Shown: positions 53,895-63,437, numbered from the stretch's first letter. The stretch: 64,000 bases of DNA from Desulfovibrio desulfuricans (GCF_024460775.1 NZ_JANFYZ010000003.1:248001-312000); one strand, 5' to 3'. The notes: a model not told the origin generated them from the sequence alone. Numbers and translations: made by a program.

Positions 53895-56198
53895 ATGATT
53901 GATTACGCTCAAGCCCTTAACGAAGCCCAGTACGAGGCAGCCACCTGCGGCGACGGCCCGGTTCTGGTTGTGGCAGGCGCAGGCAGCGGCAAAACCCGCA
54001 CCATCGTCTACCGTCTGGCATGGCTGGCAGAGCACGGCGTCGAACCTGACGCCATGCTCCTGCTCACCTTTACCCGCAAGGCAGCGCAGGAAATGCTGCA
54101 CCGCGCGGGGCTGTTGCTCAATCAGGGGCTTGCGGGCGTGCAGGGCGGCACCTTTCACGCCTTTGGCTTTGGGGCGCTCCGGCGCTGGAAGCCCGACTGG
54201 CTTGGCGACAGACCTTTTACAGTCATGGATTCCGCCGACATCAACGAGGCGGTCAAGCACTGCAAGGATCAGCTCAAGCTGGGCAAGGGCGACAGGTCGT
54301 TTCCCAAAACCCAGAGCATTGTGGGGCTGCTGAGCAAGGCCCGCAACAAGGAGCTGCCGCTGGACGAAGTGCTGCGACGCGAGGCCTTTCACCTGCTGCC
54401 CCACGCCGATGGCCTGGCCCGGCTGGGCGATGCCTACAATGCCTACCGCCGCGACAAGGGCCTGCTGGATTACGATGATCTGCTGTTCGAGCTTGAGGCC
54501 CTGCTGCGCGAAAATCCGCTGGCGGCCGCCTCGCTGCGGCAGAGGTTCAGCCATATTCTCGTTGACGAGTATCAGGATACAAACCTGGTTCAGGCCCGCA
54601 TTGTGCGCCTGCTGGCAGGGCCCTTGGACGGCCCCCCAGGCAACGTCATGGCTGTGGGCGACGAAGCCCAGTCCATCTATGCTTTTCGCGGTGCCAATGT
54701 GCGCAACATATTGGACTTCCCCACGCTTTTTCCCGGCGCGCGCGTGGTGCGGCTGGAAGAAAACTACCGATCCACCAAGCCCGTGCTGGATGTGGCCAAC
54801 AACCTGCTCTCCCACGCTGCGGAATCCTTCCGCAAAAACCTGTTCACGCGCAAGGAAGGCGGCGACCCCGTGCGCCTTGTGACGCCGCTCAGCGACATGA
54901 GTCAGGCCAAGCTGGTGGTGCGCCGGGTTGAGGAACTGCTGGCGACCCACCTGCCGCACGAAATCGCGGTGCTGTTCCGCGCGGGCTTCCATTCCTATAA
55001 CCTGGAAATGGCCCTCAATCAGGCGGGCATTGCCTTTCGCAAATACGGGGGGCTGCGCTATACCGAGGCTGCCCACGTCAAGGATGTTATCGCCTACGCG
55101 CGCCTGCTGCTCAACCCGCTCGACCTGCCCGCCTTTGCCCGCGTGGCGGCCCAGCACAGCGGCATTGGCCCCAAGACGGTAGAAAAACTCTATGCCGTGG
55201 CCCGCAGCGGCGACCAGAAATCCACAGAAAAAGCCTTTGCCAAGTATCCGGGTTTTCTGGAAGACATGCGCTTTGTGGACGACCTGCGCGCCCGGCCCAT
55301 GCCGCCATCGGGGACGCTGTCGTCCGTTCTTGAACATTACCGCCCCCGCCTCGAAGCCCTCTACCCGGAAGACTGGCCCCGCCGCCAGCAGGGGTTGGAA
55401 GAAATCATCCAGATGGCCTCCGGCTACAGCGAGCTGGATCTTTTTGTGGCAGATCTTGCCCTTGAAGCGCCGGAAGACGATGACGCCGACAGCAACGAGG
55501 GCAAGATCACCCTTTCCACCGTGCATTCGGCCAAGGGGCTGGAGTGGAACGCCGTTCTGATCATTGATCTGGTGGAAGACCGCTTTCCTTCGCGCCACGC
55601 ACTGGCCCGGCCAGAAGATTTTGAAGAAGAGCGCCGCCTCATGTACGTGGCCTGCACCCGCGCGCGCCAGTGCCTTGACCTCTACGCCCCTGCCTCGCTC
55701 TACAACAGGGCGGAGCGCGGCAGTCAGCACGTGAGCCAGAGCCCCTTTGTGCGCGAGCTTGCACCCGGCATGGTTGAAGAATGGATTGAAGGGTTTGGCG
55801 GTGTGCTTTCGCGCCGCAGCGTGGGCGGCGTAGGTTTTGGGCGTAAAACCGCCATGCCTTCCGCTGGCGGGCCTAGCGGCGCGCAGGGCTTTTCTGGCGG
55901 GCTTTTGCCGCGTCCGCAGCGCTCGCCGAGCCACGATGCCTATGACGACTGCCAGCTTGCGCCAGACGATGCGGGCAGGCAGGCCACTCCTCTGACGAAT
56001 CCTGCACCCGCTCCTGTGCCCACGCAGGGGAATTCAAGGCCACAAGCCGCAGGCGATGGCGAACTGTGTTACTGCCGTCACCGTATTTTCGGGCGCGGCA
56101 AGATCGTGCGTCATTTGCCGCCGGACAAGGTGCAGGTGAATTTCCCCGGCTTCGGCCTCAAGGTCATCCTGAGCGAATATCTGATTCTGGAGAGCTGA
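53895..56198 (+). CDS. UvrD/Rep-type superfamily 1 DNA helicase
   Basis: A 767-residue ATP-dependent 3'-5' helicase. Motifs in order: LNEAQYEAA (Q), VVAGAGSGKTRT (I), LLTFTRKAAQEM (Ia), LVDEYQDTN (II), VGDEAQSIYAFRGA (III), LEENYRST (IV), STVHSAKGLEWNAV (V), EERRLMYVACTRAR (VI). About 100 C-terminal residues are low complexity and then a short basic Tudor-like tail (GRGKIVRHLPPDKVQVNFPGFG). Probably acts in repair or replication restart. The chosen ATG lacks a strong ribosome site. It ends 1 bp before thiL. Confidence 0.9.
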   Translation: MIDYAQALNEAQYEAATCGDGPVLVVAGAGSGKTRTIVYRLAWLAEHGVEPDAMLLLTFTRKAAQEMLHRAGLLLNQGLAGVQGGTFHAFGFGALRRWKPDWLGDRPFTVMDSADINEAVKHCKDQLKLGKGDRSFPKTQSIVGLLSKARNKELPLDEVLRREAFHLLPHADGLARLGDAYNAYRRDKGLLDYDDLLFELEALLRENPLAAASLRQRFSHILVDEYQDTNLVQARIVRLLAGPLDGPPGNVMAVGDEAQSIYAFRGANVRNILDFPTLFPGARVVRLEENYRSTKPVLDVANNLLSHAAESFRKNLFTRKEGGDPVRLVTPLSDMSQAKLVVRRVEELLATHLPHEIAVLFRAGFHSYNLEMALNQAGIAFRKYGGLRYTEAAHVKDVIAYARLLLNPLDLPAFARVAAQHSGIGPKTVEKLYAVARSGDQKSTEKAFAKYPGFLEDMRFVDDLRARPMPPSGTLSSVLEHYRPRLEALYPEDWPRRQQGLEEIIQMASGYSELDLFVADLALEAPEDDDADSNEGKITLSTVHSAKGLEWNAVLIIDLVEDRFPSRHALARPEDFEEERRLMYVACTRARQCLDLYAPASLYNRAERGSQHVSQSPFVRELAPGMVEEWIEGFGGVLSRRSVGGVGFGRKTAMPSAGGPSGAQGFSGGLLPRPQRSPSHDAYDDCQLAPDDAGRQATPLTNPAPAPVPTQGNSRPQAAGDGELCYCRHRIFGRGKIVRHLPPDKVQVNFPGFGLKVILSEYLILES

Positions 56199-56199
56199 T

Positions 56200-57267
56200 A
56201 TGGTTCCGCCCCACGCATCCCCGGCTTCTCATGGCTCTCTTTCTGAAGACGGCATTCTGGCCTGTCTTGGCAGACATTTTCCGCAAACCGGGCCTTCCCT
56301 GCTGCTGGGCAGGGGCGATGACTGCGCCGTGCTGCGCGGCGGCAAGCCCCTTGCCGTGAGCAGCGATCTTTTTCTGGAAGACGTGCATTTTCGCCGCTCG
56401 TATTTTACCCCTGAAGAAACAGGCTACAAGGCGCTGGCTGTCAATGTGAGCGATCTTGCGGCCTGCGGGGCGCGGCCCGCGGCCTTTACCCTGTGCCTCG
56501 GCCTGCCCGGCTGGGTGGACGAACCGTGGCTGGACGCGTTTTTCTCGGGCATGGCGGGTCTTGCCAAGCAGCACAACATGGTGCTAGCCGGGGGCGACCT
56601 TTCCGGCTGCGAGCGGCTGCATATTTCTGTGACCGTGTGGGGCGAGCCCGCCGACCCCGGTACCTTTCTTGTGCGCGGCGGCAGCATGCCCGGCGATGTG
56701 CTTTTTGTGGTGGGGCGTCTGGGCCTTGCCCGCGTGGGACTCAAAGCTCTTGAAGCTCAGGGCCGCGCGGCCCTGGATCTGTGGCCCGCCGCCTGCGCGG
56801 CGCACCTGCACCCCGAGCCGCAGGTGGACGCTGGCCTCATGCTGGCGCGGGCGGGATTCAACGCCCGGCCGCCTGCGCTCATGGATGTTTCTGACGGCAT
56901 CATGCGTGATCTGCCCCGGTTGCTTGGCCTTACGGGCGAGTTGAGCGCTGCGGGGCAGGTCTCGCGCGGCAGTCTGGGGGCGGAGATCATGCTGGCCCGT
57001 GGGCAACTGCACCCGGAAGTAGTGGGCTATGCCGAGGCCAATGGCAAAAATCCCGTACACGAGGCCCTGCTTGGCGGCGAGGATTACGCCCTGCTTGGTT
57101 CGTGCGCACCCGACATGCTGCCCCCCCTGCATGCTGCCATACCGCGCCTTACAAGCATCGGCGTTGTGACTGCGGGCGGCGGCATTGTGTGCAACAACGA
57201 GCCGCTGGACACTCTGGCGGAAATGCGCGGCTTTGACCACTTTGAACGCAAAGGGCAGGAAGCCTGA
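56200..57267 (+). CDS. thiL: Thiamine-monophosphate kinase
   Basis: A 355-residue enzyme that phosphorylates thiamine monophosphate to the active diphosphate. Characteristic motifs: RGDDCAVL, SSDLFLEDVHFRR, ALAVNVSDLAACGARP, LAGGDLSG, MDVSDGIMRDLPR and LGGEDYALL. Slightly longer than usual at the C-terminus. It follows the helicase gene after one base and precedes the aldolase gene by 33 bp, suggesting an operon of unrelated functions. Confidence 0.94.
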   Translation: MVPPHASPASHGSLSEDGILACLGRHFPQTGPSLLLGRGDDCAVLRGGKPLAVSSDLFLEDVHFRRSYFTPEETGYKALAVNVSDLAACGARPAAFTLCLGLPGWVDEPWLDAFFSGMAGLAKQHNMVLAGGDLSGCERLHISVTVWGEPADPGTFLVRGGSMPGDVLFVVGRLGLARVGLKALEAQGRAALDLWPAACAAHLHPEPQVDAGLMLARAGFNARPPALMDVSDGIMRDLPRLLGLTGELSAAGQVSRGSLGAEIMLARGQLHPEVVGYAEANGKNPVHEALLGGEDYALLGSCAPDMLPPLHAAIPRLTSIGVVTAGGGIVCNNEPLDTLAEMRGFDHFERKGQEA

Positions 57268-57300
57268 CATGCGCGCATGGCAAAACAAAGGAAACCCCGC

Positions 57301-57942
57301 ATGAGCATCACCTCGCAGCGGTCAACAACCGCGCCGATCCCAGAAGATCAACCTTCCATCCCTTCTGAAATGGTTGAAGAATTTCGCGCAGTTTGCCGCG
57401 ATGCATGGAAGCAGGGCCTGCTGTCCGGCTGCAACGGCAACGCCAGCCGCAGGCTTGGCAGCCATACGCCGGAGCTTGTCTGCATCACCCGCAGCGGCGC
57501 TGCCAAGGGCAGGCTGACCGCCGCCGACTGCTGCCTTATGGACATCGCCACTGGCGCTGTTGTATCCGGCGGTCCCGCATCCACCGAATCAGGCATGCAC
57601 CTCGCCATCTACCGCACTCGCCCGGACTGCAACGCCATTCTGCACACCCATCCCCGCCGACTGCTCGCCTTGAGCCTGCGGCTGGCGGGCAGACAGGAAG
57701 ACTTTTTGCGCCTGCCCCTTTTTGAAGCCGAAGTATGGCGGGCCAAGCTGGGCTTTGCCCCGGCACTTCCCCCCGGCACTACCGAGCTGGCAGACGCCGT
57801 GGCTCTGGCTGCCAGCAGCAAGGATGCCGTGTGGATGGCCGGGCACGGCCTGTGCTGCCTTGGGCGCACCCTGGCCGAAGCCCTGTGCCTTGCAGAAGAA
57901 CTGGAACATCTTGCCGCGCTGCAGATACTTGCCACAGTTTAG
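57301..57942 (+). CDS. Class II aldolase/adducin-family protein
   Basis: A 213-residue zinc enzyme of the fuculose-1-phosphate aldolase type. Sites: SGCNGNASRR, TRSGAAKG, the catalytic Glu in STESGMHLAIYR, HTHPRR and GHGL for zinc. Possible activities include sugar-phosphate aldol cleavage or methylthioribulose-phosphate dehydration; it cannot be fixed by eye. The ATG at 57301 has an AAAGGA site; one eight codons earlier has none. A terminator follows. Confidence 0.85.
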   Translation: MSITSQRSTTAPIPEDQPSIPSEMVEEFRAVCRDAWKQGLLSGCNGNASRRLGSHTPELVCITRSGAAKGRLTAADCCLMDIATGAVVSGGPASTESGMHLAIYRTRPDCNAILHTHPRRLLALSLRLAGRQEDFLRLPLFEAEVWRAKLGFAPALPPGTTELADAVALAASSKDAVWMAGHGLCCLGRTLAEALCLAEELEHLAALQILATV

Positions 57943-57968
57943 TGCAGGCATTGCCGCACTTTTCTTTC

Positions 57969-57993
57969 AGCCCGCATCTTGCGGGCTTTTTTG
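57969..57993 (+). terminator. Terminator of the uvrD-thiL-aldolase operon
   Basis: Perfect 8-bp stem AGCCCGCA / TGCGGGCT with a 3-nt loop and TTTTT. Confidence 0.93.
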
Positions 57994-58002
57994 TTTCTTT
58001 AA

Positions 58003-58061
58003 GTGTTACAACTTGCAAAAACATATGCGCTATTGTAGCATTCAATAAAATTTCGTAACAC
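58003..58061 (+). promoter_or_regulatory. NikR-like inverted half-sites flanking a promoter
   Basis: GTGTTAC (58003-58009) and GTAACAC (58055-58061) are exact inverted copies and match the NikR half-site I recall for deltaproteobacteria, but they are 45 bp apart instead of 13-14. Between them TTGCAA (58013-58018) and TAGCAT (58036-58041), 17 bp apart, form a possible promoter. Confidence 0.5.
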
Positions 58062-58083
58062 AAACTCAAAGGAGCCCCCCACC

Positions 58084-58875
58084 ATGCATATCCGTTCGCA
58101 CTTCTGCGCTGCCCTGGCCCTTATGGGTCTCATGATTTCCAGCACTGCCGCCCTGGCCCACGAATTTATCCTCAAGCCCGACACGGCAACCCCTGCCGCC
58201 GGGCAGAAAACCCGCATGCAGGCGCAGGCAGCCCATGTGTTCATGGTCAGCGAAGAAGCCGAAAATCCCGCCAACGTGCGTCTGTACCTCTTGCAGGGCG
58301 ACAAAAAAACCGACATCGCCCTTGTGGAAGACAAGGCGCTCGTTTCGCTGGTGGGCGACTTCACCCTCGCGCAGAACGGCCCCGCCATGCTGGTGGGCCA
58401 CCGCCTGCCCCAGATATGGTGCGAAACAACGCAGGGTGAAATGGAAGGCAGCCGCGCCGCCCTTGAAGCCAAGGGCATGAAGGTCAAATCTTCCGGCAAG
58501 TATGAAAAATTCGCCAAGACCCTGCTCAATCCCGCCAGCAACGACACCCTGTTCGGCAAGGCACTTGGCCAGGATCTGGAACTTGTGCTGCTGACCAACC
58601 CCGCAGACATCAAGCCCGGCGCACCCCTGAACGTACAGGTGTTGCTGCGCGGCAAGCCCGTGCCCAATGCCACTGTGGGCCTGACCCACGATGCCTTCAG
58701 CAAGGATCAGGACACCTACAAATCCAAGGCGCAGACCGATGCGCAGGGCAAGGCCTCCTTTACCGTGGACAAGCCCGCCCTGTGGATGCTGCGTACCACG
58801 GTGGTTGAAAAGACCCCCGGCGCGGACGCTGACGAGCACCATCTGCGCGCCACCTATGTGTTCCCCGTAAAGTAG
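58084..58875 (+). CDS. Periplasmic DUF4198 (NikK-like) metal-transport accessory protein
   Basis: A 263-residue exported protein. Signal peptide 1-25 (ALA) leaves His26 as the mature N-terminus (HEFILKP), a metal-binding arrangement seen in DUF4198 proteins. A C-terminal beta-sandwich region carries GKPVPNATVGLTHDAF and a TDAQGKASFTVDKPALWMLR carboxypeptidase-regulatory-like stretch. DUF4198 proteins accompany nickel/cobalt ECF transporters (NikK). Here no CbiMQO/NikMQO genes follow, only the NikL-like gene. The GGAG site is close to the ATG. Confidence 0.75.
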   Translation: MHIRSHFCAALALMGLMISSTAALAHEFILKPDTATPAAGQKTRMQAQAAHVFMVSEEAENPANVRLYLLQGDKKTDIALVEDKALVSLVGDFTLAQNGPAMLVGHRLPQIWCETTQGEMEGSRAALEAKGMKVKSSGKYEKFAKTLLNPASNDTLFGKALGQDLELVLLTNPADIKPGAPLNVQVLLRGKPVPNATVGLTHDAFSKDQDTYKSKAQTDAQGKASFTVDKPALWMLRTTVVEKTPGADADEHHLRATYVFPVK

Positions 58876-58965
58876 CCCCCATATCCACACGCACGCAGGC
58901 GGGGGAAGGTTAGCTTTCTCCCGCCTGATCGCATTCCCACACCTGCTTGAGGCAAGGATAGTTAT

Positions 58966-59454
58966 ATGCGCATTTTCCTTTTGGGGCGCTGCGCCGCCAT
59001 CAGCCTTGCGGTTGCGCTGCTTCTGACAGGCGCTGCGGCCCAGGTTTCGGCCCATGCCCTGTATGCGGCAGACACCCGGCACGACGGCGTGGTGCTTGTG
59101 CAGTTTGCCTACTCCAGCGGCGAGCAGCCCACCTATGCCAAGGTGGAGGTTTACAGCCCCGCAGACGACAAGGTGGAATTTCAGAATGGCCGCACTGACG
59201 CGCAGGGGCGCTTTGCCTTCATGCCTGATGCGCCGGGCCGCTGGCGTATCATAATGGCCGACAACATGGGCCACAGGGTTGAACACCCGGTGGAGGTCAG
59301 CGCCGCTCAGGGGGCCGCAGCAGCAGACAGCGGGCACGATGCTGGGCCGGGCGGCTTTGCCATGCCCTTGCGCATTCTGCTTGGCCTGAGCCTGATCGCC
59401 AACATGGCGCTTGCGGCAGCCGTGCTGCGGCGCAGAAAAAAACTTACGGTCTGA
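58966..59454 (+). CDS. NikL/CbiL-like membrane-anchored metal-transport accessory protein
   Basis: A 162-residue protein. Signal peptide 1-29 (VSA) leaves His30 as mature N-terminus (HALYA). The periplasmic part (30-120) is a beta-sandwich with GRTDAQGRFAFMPDAPGRWRIIMADNMGH; a linker and one C-terminal membrane helix (about 130-152) with a basic tail follow. This matches NikL/CbiL proteins that assist nickel or cobalt ECF importers. It is 90 bp behind the NikK-like gene and a terminator follows, so both form a two-gene unit without the transporter itself. Confidence 0.75.
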   Translation: MRIFLLGRCAAISLAVALLLTGAAAQVSAHALYAADTRHDGVVLVQFAYSSGEQPTYAKVEVYSPADDKVEFQNGRTDAQGRFAFMPDAPGRWRIIMADNMGHRVEHPVEVSAAQGAAAADSGHDAGPGGFAMPLRILLGLSLIANMALAAAVLRRRKKLTV

Positions 59455-59482
59455 CCGCCGCTCCAAATTATTTTTGACCGCA

Positions 59483-59520
59483 AAAAACCGGGTGCTTCCA
59501 TGAGGAGACACCCGGTTTTT
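59483..59520. terminator. Bidirectional terminator between the NikL-like gene and serS
   Basis: Perfect 12-bp stem AAAAACCGGGTG / CACCCGGTTTTT with a 14-nt loop, between convergent genes. Confidence 0.92.
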
Positions 59521-59538
59521 ACATCTGGCGAAAAACGG

Positions 59539-60813
59539 TTATTTCGGCTCGATAACTTCCCTGCCGCCCATGTAGGGCACCAGCGCCTTGGGCAGCACAA
59601 GGCTGCCGTCCTTTTGCTGGCAGTTTTCAAGGATGGCGGCAATTGTGCGGCCCGTGGGCAGGCCGGAACCGTTGAGCGTGTGCAGGAACATGGCCTTGCC
59701 GCCCTTGGGCTTGAAGCGGATATCGGCCCGGCGGGCCTGAAAATCCGTGCAATTGGAGCAGGACGAAATTTCGCGGAAGGTTTTTTGCGTGGGCAGCCAC
59801 ACTTCCACATCATAGGTCTTGGCGGAGCTGAAGCCCATGTCCCCCGTGCAGAGAGTGATGACGCGGTAGGGCAGTTCGAGCATTTCCAGCAGGTTGCAGG
59901 CATGACCGCGCATGATCTCAAGCTGGTTGAAGCTGTCGTCAGGATGGGCGAAACGCACCATCTCGACCTTTGTGAACTGGTGCATGCGGATAAGGCCGCG
60001 CGTATCCTTGCCCGCGCTGCCCGCCTCGGAGCGGAAACAGGGCGTGGCCGCGCAGTAGGCGCGGGGCAGATCGGCCTCGTCCAGCACTTCGCCAGCGTGC
60101 AGGTTGGTCAGCGGCACTTCGGCAGTGGGGATCAGATAGTATTCCCACTCGCGCAGCTTGAACAGGTCTTCCTCAAACTTGGGCAACTGGCCCGTGCCTG
60201 TCATGCTGGCGCGGTTGACCATATAGGGCGGGCAGACTTCAATATAGTCTTCGGCCACTGTGTGCTGATCAAGAAAAAAGTTTACCAGTGCGCGCTCAAG
60301 GCGGGCGCCCCAGTTCAGGGACACCACAAAACGGCTGCCAGTCAGGCGGGCGGCGCGCTCAAAATCAAGCCCGCCAAGGGCCACGCCCAGATCGCCATGC
60401 TCGCGCGGCTCAAAATCAAATTCCCGCGGCGTGCCCCAGCGGTGCACTTCCACGTTTTCCGATTCGTCCTTGCCCACTGGCACGGCGGCGTCAGGCAGGT
60501 TGGGCACGCGCATGAGCCATGTTTCCACATCGGCCTTGGCCTGGGCGGTTTCAACGTCCAGTTCCTTGATACGGTCGGAAACGCCGCTCATTTCGGCCAG
60601 CAGGGCCGTGGCATCTTCGCCCGCGCGTTTTTTGGCGGCCACTTCGGCAGAGGCCGCGTTGCGGCGGCTCTTGAGGGTTTCCACCTCGGTCAGCAGGGCG
60701 CGGCGGCGGGCGTCCAGCGCCAGAAATTCATTAACATCCAGATCCGAATGCCGGTCGGTCAAAGCCTTGGTCAGCACTTCGGGCTGCTTTTGCACCAGTT
60801 TGAGGTCAATCAT
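59539..60813 (-). CDS. serS: Seryl-tRNA synthetase
   Basis: A 424-residue class II synthetase that charges tRNA-Ser and tRNA-Sec. The N-terminal coiled-coil arm (residues 30-105) is followed by the catalytic core with [21 protein letters not shown], motif 2 ([25 protein letters not shown]) and motif 3 ([17 protein letters not shown]). The ATG at 60813 has an AGGAG site; the open frame 46 codons earlier is not family-like. Confidence 0.96.
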   Translation of the reverse strand: MIDLKLVQKQPEVLTKALTDRHSDLDVNEFLALDARRRALLTEVETLKSRRNAASAEVAAKKRAGEDATALLAEMSGVSDRIKELDVETAQAKADVETWLMRVPNLPDAAVPVGKDESENVEVHRWGTPREFDFEPREHGDLGVALGGLDFERAARLTGSRFVVSLNWGARLERALVNFFLDQHTVAEDYIEVCPPYMVNRASMTGTGQLPKFEEDLFKLREWEYYLIPTAEVPLTNLHAGEVLDEADLPRAYCAATPCFRSEAGSAGKDTRGLIRMHQFTKVEMVRFAHPDDSFNQLEIMRGHACNLLEMLELPYRVITLCTGDMGFSSAKTYDVEVWLPTQKTFREISSCSNCTDFQARRADIRFKPKGGKAMFLHTLNGSGLPTGRTIAAILENCQQKDGSLVLPKALVPYMGGREVIEPK

Positions 60814-61052
60814 AGCCGCTCCTGAAAAAAACGCGCACCGCGCGGGATATAGCAGAATCTGCTCCGCATGAGGATGGGGAGCGCAACAGACAGGCTGTAG
60901 CATGCTGGGCCGCTGCCTGCAAGGCGGCTGCATGCGGCCTGTATCTGACAATCCGGCGCAGGCAGACCTGCAAACCTTGCAAAAGGCAAATTTTGCGTAT
61001 ACGTAGTAACGAGTATTCTGGAGATTTTCTATACAAGTTACGTGAGGCCGTC

Positions 61053-61637
61053 ATGAAACATTTACGCATTGTTCTTTGTGTATCCCTGCTGGCGTTGCTT
61101 GCAGCCTGCGGGCCGAGCAACAATGTTCGACTCTTGCCGCCGCCCGCTCTGGACGCTTCGGTGCTTCCTTCTCCCAACGCGCCCCGTGTGACCGTTGTGA
61201 TGTTTGAAGACAAACGCATGGATCAGACCGTCATTGGCACCCGCCGCGACAGCAGCGCGTTTGTCACCACCGACAATGTCGCCCAGTGGATCAGCAAGGC
61301 TCTGGCCGATGAACTTGCGCGCAACGGCATGCAGGTTTCCTATTCCATCAGCGTGAACGAAGCGCGCAAGGGCAACCCCGACTTTATGGTCACTGGCCAG
61401 GTCGATGAAGCCAACATCCGCGAAACGTCCACCACCGACATGTCCACATCGCTGCGCGCAAACTACGTGCTTGCCAACCGGCAGGCGCGCATCCTGCGTG
61501 AATCGCTCAACGCTTCGCAGTCGCGTACCGGCCTGCCCTCCGGCAGCGCTGCCGACAACCTGATGCTGGAAACTCTGCGCGACCTGGTCAAGCCCATGGC
61601 GCACAAGATTGTCCAGACCATCGAGGCAAAAAAATAA
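61053..61637 (+). CDS. YajG-like lipoprotein
   Basis: A 194-residue lipoprotein: signal sequence with lipobox LLAAC (modified Cys at residue 19), then a YajG-type domain (VTVVMFEDKRMD, WISKALADELARNGMQV, a MVTGQVDEANI strand and a C-terminal helix). These outer-membrane lipoproteins have no firmly known role; the fold suggests interaction with envelope complexes. A GTGAGG site precedes the ATG. The next gene starts 4 bp after its stop, so the two are in one operon. Confidence 0.85.
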   Translation: MKHLRIVLCVSLLALLAACGPSNNVRLLPPPALDASVLPSPNAPRVTVVMFEDKRMDQTVIGTRRDSSAFVTTDNVAQWISKALADELARNGMQVSYSISVNEARKGNPDFMVTGQVDEANIRETSTTDMSTSLRANYVLANRQARILRESLNASQSRTGLPSGSAADNLMLETLRDLVKPMAHKIVQTIEAKK

Positions 61638-61641
61638 GCCC

Positions 61642-63096
61642 ATGCGGGCCTTGCGTACATTGTTTTCCAGCTTGCCCATGGCGGTTCTGCTGGGAACTTT
61701 TGCCCTGCCGCCGGTCTTGCTGACCGGCGGTGCGGCATACGCAGCAGAACATACGCCCGGCCCTCCGGCGGCAGTCTCTGCCGCTGACAAACCAGCAACT
61801 GCGGGCAAGGGTACCCACGGCAATGCGGCTGACAACAACCCAGCCGAAAGGGCCAGCCCCTCTTCTCCCGCGCCTGATCCGCTCTCGCCTTTGGAAAACG
61901 GCCCATCTGCTTCCAGACCAGGCCCCCTCCCCCTGCCATCGCCCGTTCTTCGTAGCGCGCACTGCCCCGCCGCTCCACTGCCCCCGCATGCCCAAAGGCT
62001 GTGCGCGGAAGCCGCGGCCCTTCTGGATGCCCTGCACACTGCCGCAGCAGCCCTACCCAACAGACGCGACATCCGCATGGGCATAACCGACTTCAACGAA
62101 TACACGGCGCTGGCCGCAGAACTGTACACCCCGCTGACAGAAGTTGACCATGCTGCCGCTGGCGGGGATTCCGGCGCACAAAGCATCACAGTCACCTTGC
62201 TGGCCCGGCCAGATGCGGCGGAAACATTGCTGCGGCTGCTACGCAATCCAGATGCCCTGAAAGTGCGGCGTTTGTTGCTGGCAGACCTGATGGCCGCAAC
62301 GGCAAACGCCCAGCAGGTCGCTCAGGAGCTCGCTGCCGCCGATGCCCTGCCTGGAGCTGGCGGCTCCGGCGATGTGTCTCCCGGTTCTGGCGGTACATGG
62401 TATATTGCCAAGGTGACACCGCCGGGGCAGTTGACCCAGCACCCCCCCATGCCTACTCCCGAGGACATAGCCAAAGAGGCGGCGCAACAGAAGGCGCAGC
62501 AGAACGCTGATGCTCTGGCAGACACTTTTGCCGCCGCCATTACGGCTCTGGATACCTTACGCCTTTCGCCCGAGGGCTGGCTGACCTCGGCGGACTCTCT
62601 GGCAGCCCTTGAAAAAGCTGCCGTCAATCTGCCGCAAAGCGCCGCTGCCCAGCTACTCCTGGGCGAGGCTCTTTTACAGGCAGGCATGCCGCAGCGCAGT
62701 ATCGCTTCCTGCACTGCCGCACTGGAGCTTGCCCCTGACCTTGGGCGCGCGCGGTACATCCGCGCACTGGCCCACTGGCGCTTGCAGCAACTGGCTCTTG
62801 CCGAAGATGACCTGAGCGCGGCGCTGGAAGCTACAACGAATGCTTTTCCTCACACTTCGGACAAAGTCCGGCTTTTGCGGGCGCGCGGCGCGTTGCGCAT
62901 GCTGCGCAGCAACGAACCGGGCATGTGCGATGATCTGGCCGCCGCCTGCGCTCTGGGCGACTGCGATGGCCTTGCTGCCGCCCGTGGGCAGCAGATGTGC
63001 CTTACATCTCCAAGGCAAGAGGGAGGCCAGCCCGAGGCTGATGCCGTCACCCCCCAAGTGCCAGCAAAGGCTGGCGACACGGCGGCAAAACCATGA
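61642..63096 (+). CDS. Exported TPR-repeat protein
   Basis: A 484-residue protein. An N-terminal signal peptide (cleaved near AYA) is followed by a long Ala/Pro-rich low-complexity part (about 40-120), an unrecognised middle domain (120-280), and TPR-like helical repeats (about 330-430, including LLLGEALLQAGMPQRSIASCTAALELAP). The C-terminal 50 residues hold several Cys (MCDDLAAACALGDCDG) that may form disulfides. Likely a periplasmic scaffold acting with the lipoprotein upstream and the small protein downstream, whose ATG overlaps this stop (ATGA). An ATG at 61609 inside the previous gene is an alternative start. Confidence 0.8.
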   Translation: MRALRTLFSSLPMAVLLGTFALPPVLLTGGAAYAAEHTPGPPAAVSAADKPATAGKGTHGNAADNNPAERASPSSPAPDPLSPLENGPSASRPGPLPLPSPVLRSAHCPAAPLPPHAQRLCAEAAALLDALHTAAAALPNRRDIRMGITDFNEYTALAAELYTPLTEVDHAAAGGDSGAQSITVTLLARPDAAETLLRLLRNPDALKVRRLLLADLMAATANAQQVAQELAAADALPGAGGSGDVSPGSGGTWYIAKVTPPGQLTQHPPMPTPEDIAKEAAQQKAQQNADALADTFAAAITALDTLRLSPEGWLTSADSLAALEKAAVNLPQSAAAQLLLGEALLQAGMPQRSIASCTAALELAPDLGRARYIRALAHWRLQQLALAEDDLSAALEATTNAFPHTSDKVRLLRARGALRMLRSNEPGMCDDLAAACALGDCDGLAAARGQQMCLTSPRQEGGQPEADAVTPQVPAKAGDTAAKP

Positions 63097-63437
63097 GCCG
63101 CTCCCCCTTGCTTAAGGTTTACGGGCATGTGTACCCTGTAAACAACGATTTTTACGCGGCTCTGGAACAGGCCTGCGCCGATGCCATGCCGGATGAAGAT
63201 GACGTGCCTGTTCTTGAGCGTGACGGCGACATGGCCCGCATTTCTTTTGAAGGGATGTACTTTCCCGTGGATGAAGTACTGGCTGTGTTTGGGGAGCACC
63301 TGTGCCCCGAACATAAGGGAAAGCTCGATGTGCTTGATATGGAGGGCTGGCGGCTTTATCGCCATGCCTTCAACCACGGGCGTATTGAAAGCCACAGTGC
63401 TCCGCTGAACAATGTTCTGGATTACTCCGGTCATTGA
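63093..63437 (+). CDS. Small conserved cytoplasmic protein of unknown function
   Basis: A 114-residue protein, start overlapping the TPR gene's stop by 4 bases. No signal peptide or membrane helix. Acidic middle (DAMPDEDDVPVLERDGDMARISFEG) and FPVDEVLAVFGEHLCPEHKGKLDVLDMEGWRLYRH in the C-terminal half. I do not recognise the family. Coupling suggests it works with, or is expressed with, the lipoprotein-TPR pair. Confidence 0.75.
   Translation: MSRSPLLKVYGHVYPVNNDFYAALEQACADAMPDEDDVPVLERDGDMARISFEGMYFPVDEVLAVFGEHLCPEHKGKLDVLDMEGWRLYRHAFNHGRIESHSAPLNNVLDYSGH

Noticed and set aside
53877-55934. A very long open frame antisense to the UvrD-type helicase gene
   Set aside because: Typical shadow of high-GC coding DNA; no domains, repetitive Gln/His/Ala-rich composition.
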